DNA from: Scandinavium manionii
GTDB lineage: Bacteria > Pseudomonadota > Gammaproteobacteria > Enterobacterales > Enterobacteriaceae
NCBI RefSeq assembly: GCF_024764775.1
Contig: NZ_JALIGC010000023.1
Location: forward strand, 1 to 5,500
Reading direction: 5' to 3'
DNA: 5,500 nt
The position numbers were made by a program, and so were the translations under genes. How positions within the stretch are numbered: the stretch's first letter is position 1; each line of letters begins with the position of its first letter. Shown piece by piece: positions 5,385-5,500 of this stretch. Below the pieces are notes generated by a model. The model saw nothing but the letters and a program-made list of their open reading frames with translations. It was not told where the DNA came from and did not search any database.

Positions 5385-5411
5385 TCAGTTAAGCAACTGA
5401 CTGGCTTTTTT
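5380..5411 (+). terminator. Perfect hairpin with T-run at the IS-otnK junction
   Basis: GCCAGTCAGTT (5380-5390) and AACTGACTGGC (5395-5405) form a perfect 11-bp stem with the loop AAGC. T6 (5406-5411) follows on the plus strand, which fits a rho-independent terminator for plus-strand transcripts. The T-run is the antisense of two Lys codons of the transposase, and the stem straddles its stop codon. It would stop transcripts entering the insertion sequence from its 3' side. On the minus strand there is no T-run. Confidence 0.5.
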
Positions 5412-5500
5412 GTTCCAGGCCTTACCATATTTACGTGGCCTTTCTTTCACCACTCTCGGGAAGGCTCTTTCTCTTCTTATCGGTAGCTTTACCATCTGCG
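5385..5500 (-). CDS. IS4-family transposase, C-terminal end (partial)
   Basis: The minus-strand frame is open from the window edge to TGA (5387-5385) and gives 37 residues. They include LPIRRERAFPRVVK, then RPRKYGKAW, ending ASQLLN. The R.R.RS/AFPR.VK motif near the terminus followed by a short Lys/Arg-rich tail is typical of the end of IS4-family DDE transposases. The catalytic domain lies outside the window, so I cannot tell whether the element is intact or which member it is. It directly abuts the otnK remnant, so the insertion or a later deletion removed most of otnK. Confidence 0.55.
   Translation of the reverse strand, partial: QMVKLPIRRERAFPRVVKERPRKYGKAWNKKASQLLN

Larger units (their letters stand above)
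5378..5500 (-). mobile_element. 3' end of an IS4-type insertion sequence (partial)
   Basis: The element is inferred from the transposase tail and its abrupt change to otnK sequence near 5378-5387. The exact terminal inverted repeat and target duplication cannot be defined, because the other end is outside the window. Confidence 0.4.

Noticed and set aside
5225..5428. 67-codon minus-strand ORF across otnC start, otnK remnant and transposase end
   Set aside because: It overlaps three better-supported coding pieces in another frame and resembles nothing known.
1..5500. CRISPR array, tRNA, rRNA or toxin-antitoxin pair
   Set aside because: No regularly spaced repeats, no RNA gene signatures and no paired small ORFs with known motifs were seen.

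Overview
The window looks like an accessory locus of a gammaproteobacterium, most likely a member of the Enterobacterales. The reasons are the relatedness of the minus-strand genes to Escherichia coli OtnK/OtnC, an IS630-type transposase C-terminus of a kind common in enterics, strong Shine-Dalgarno sites, and an AT-rich left block with many ATA and AGA codons that suggests horizontally acquired DNA. I cannot name the species.

Left block (1-4261, all plus strand). It holds the last 47 codons of an MHS-type major facilitator transporter, a stand-alone single-domain asparaginase-like amidohydrolase, an HpcH/HpaI-type aldolase that loses its C-terminal half at the metal-ligand glutamate and is probably a pseudogene, a two-domain cupin of unknown function, and a complete aspartase/fumarase-superfamily lyase. 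The order transporter, amidase, aldolase, cupin, lyase reads as a catabolic cluster for an imported organic acid or its amide, probably C4-dicarboxylate-like. The substrate is not evident. The aldolase damage suggests the route is altered or failing in this strain. The gaps before the cupin and before the lyase each carry a 9-bp inverted repeat with an 11-nt spacer. A further 16-bp palindrome sits at the amidase stop codon.

Middle (4262-4662). No intact gene is seen. It contains a decayed C-terminal fragment of an IS630-family transposase (plus strand) with an apparent 1-nt deletion at its end. It also contains an 11-bp inverted copy of the otnC stop-codon region.

Right block (4663-5500, minus strand). 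An intact otnC (3-oxo-tetronate 4-phosphate decarboxylase) is followed upstream by only the last ~28 codons of otnK. The normal ATGA stop/start overlap between the two is kept. The rest of otnK is replaced by the 3' end of an IS4-family transposase gene. A perfect 11-bp hairpin with a T-run sits at that junction. No otnI is seen beyond otnC, so the D-threonate/D-erythronate-type operon has been broken on both sides by mobile elements, leaving otnC as an orphan.

Overall this is an IS-scarred junction between an uncharacterised, partly decayed catabolic cluster and a relic of the otn operon.
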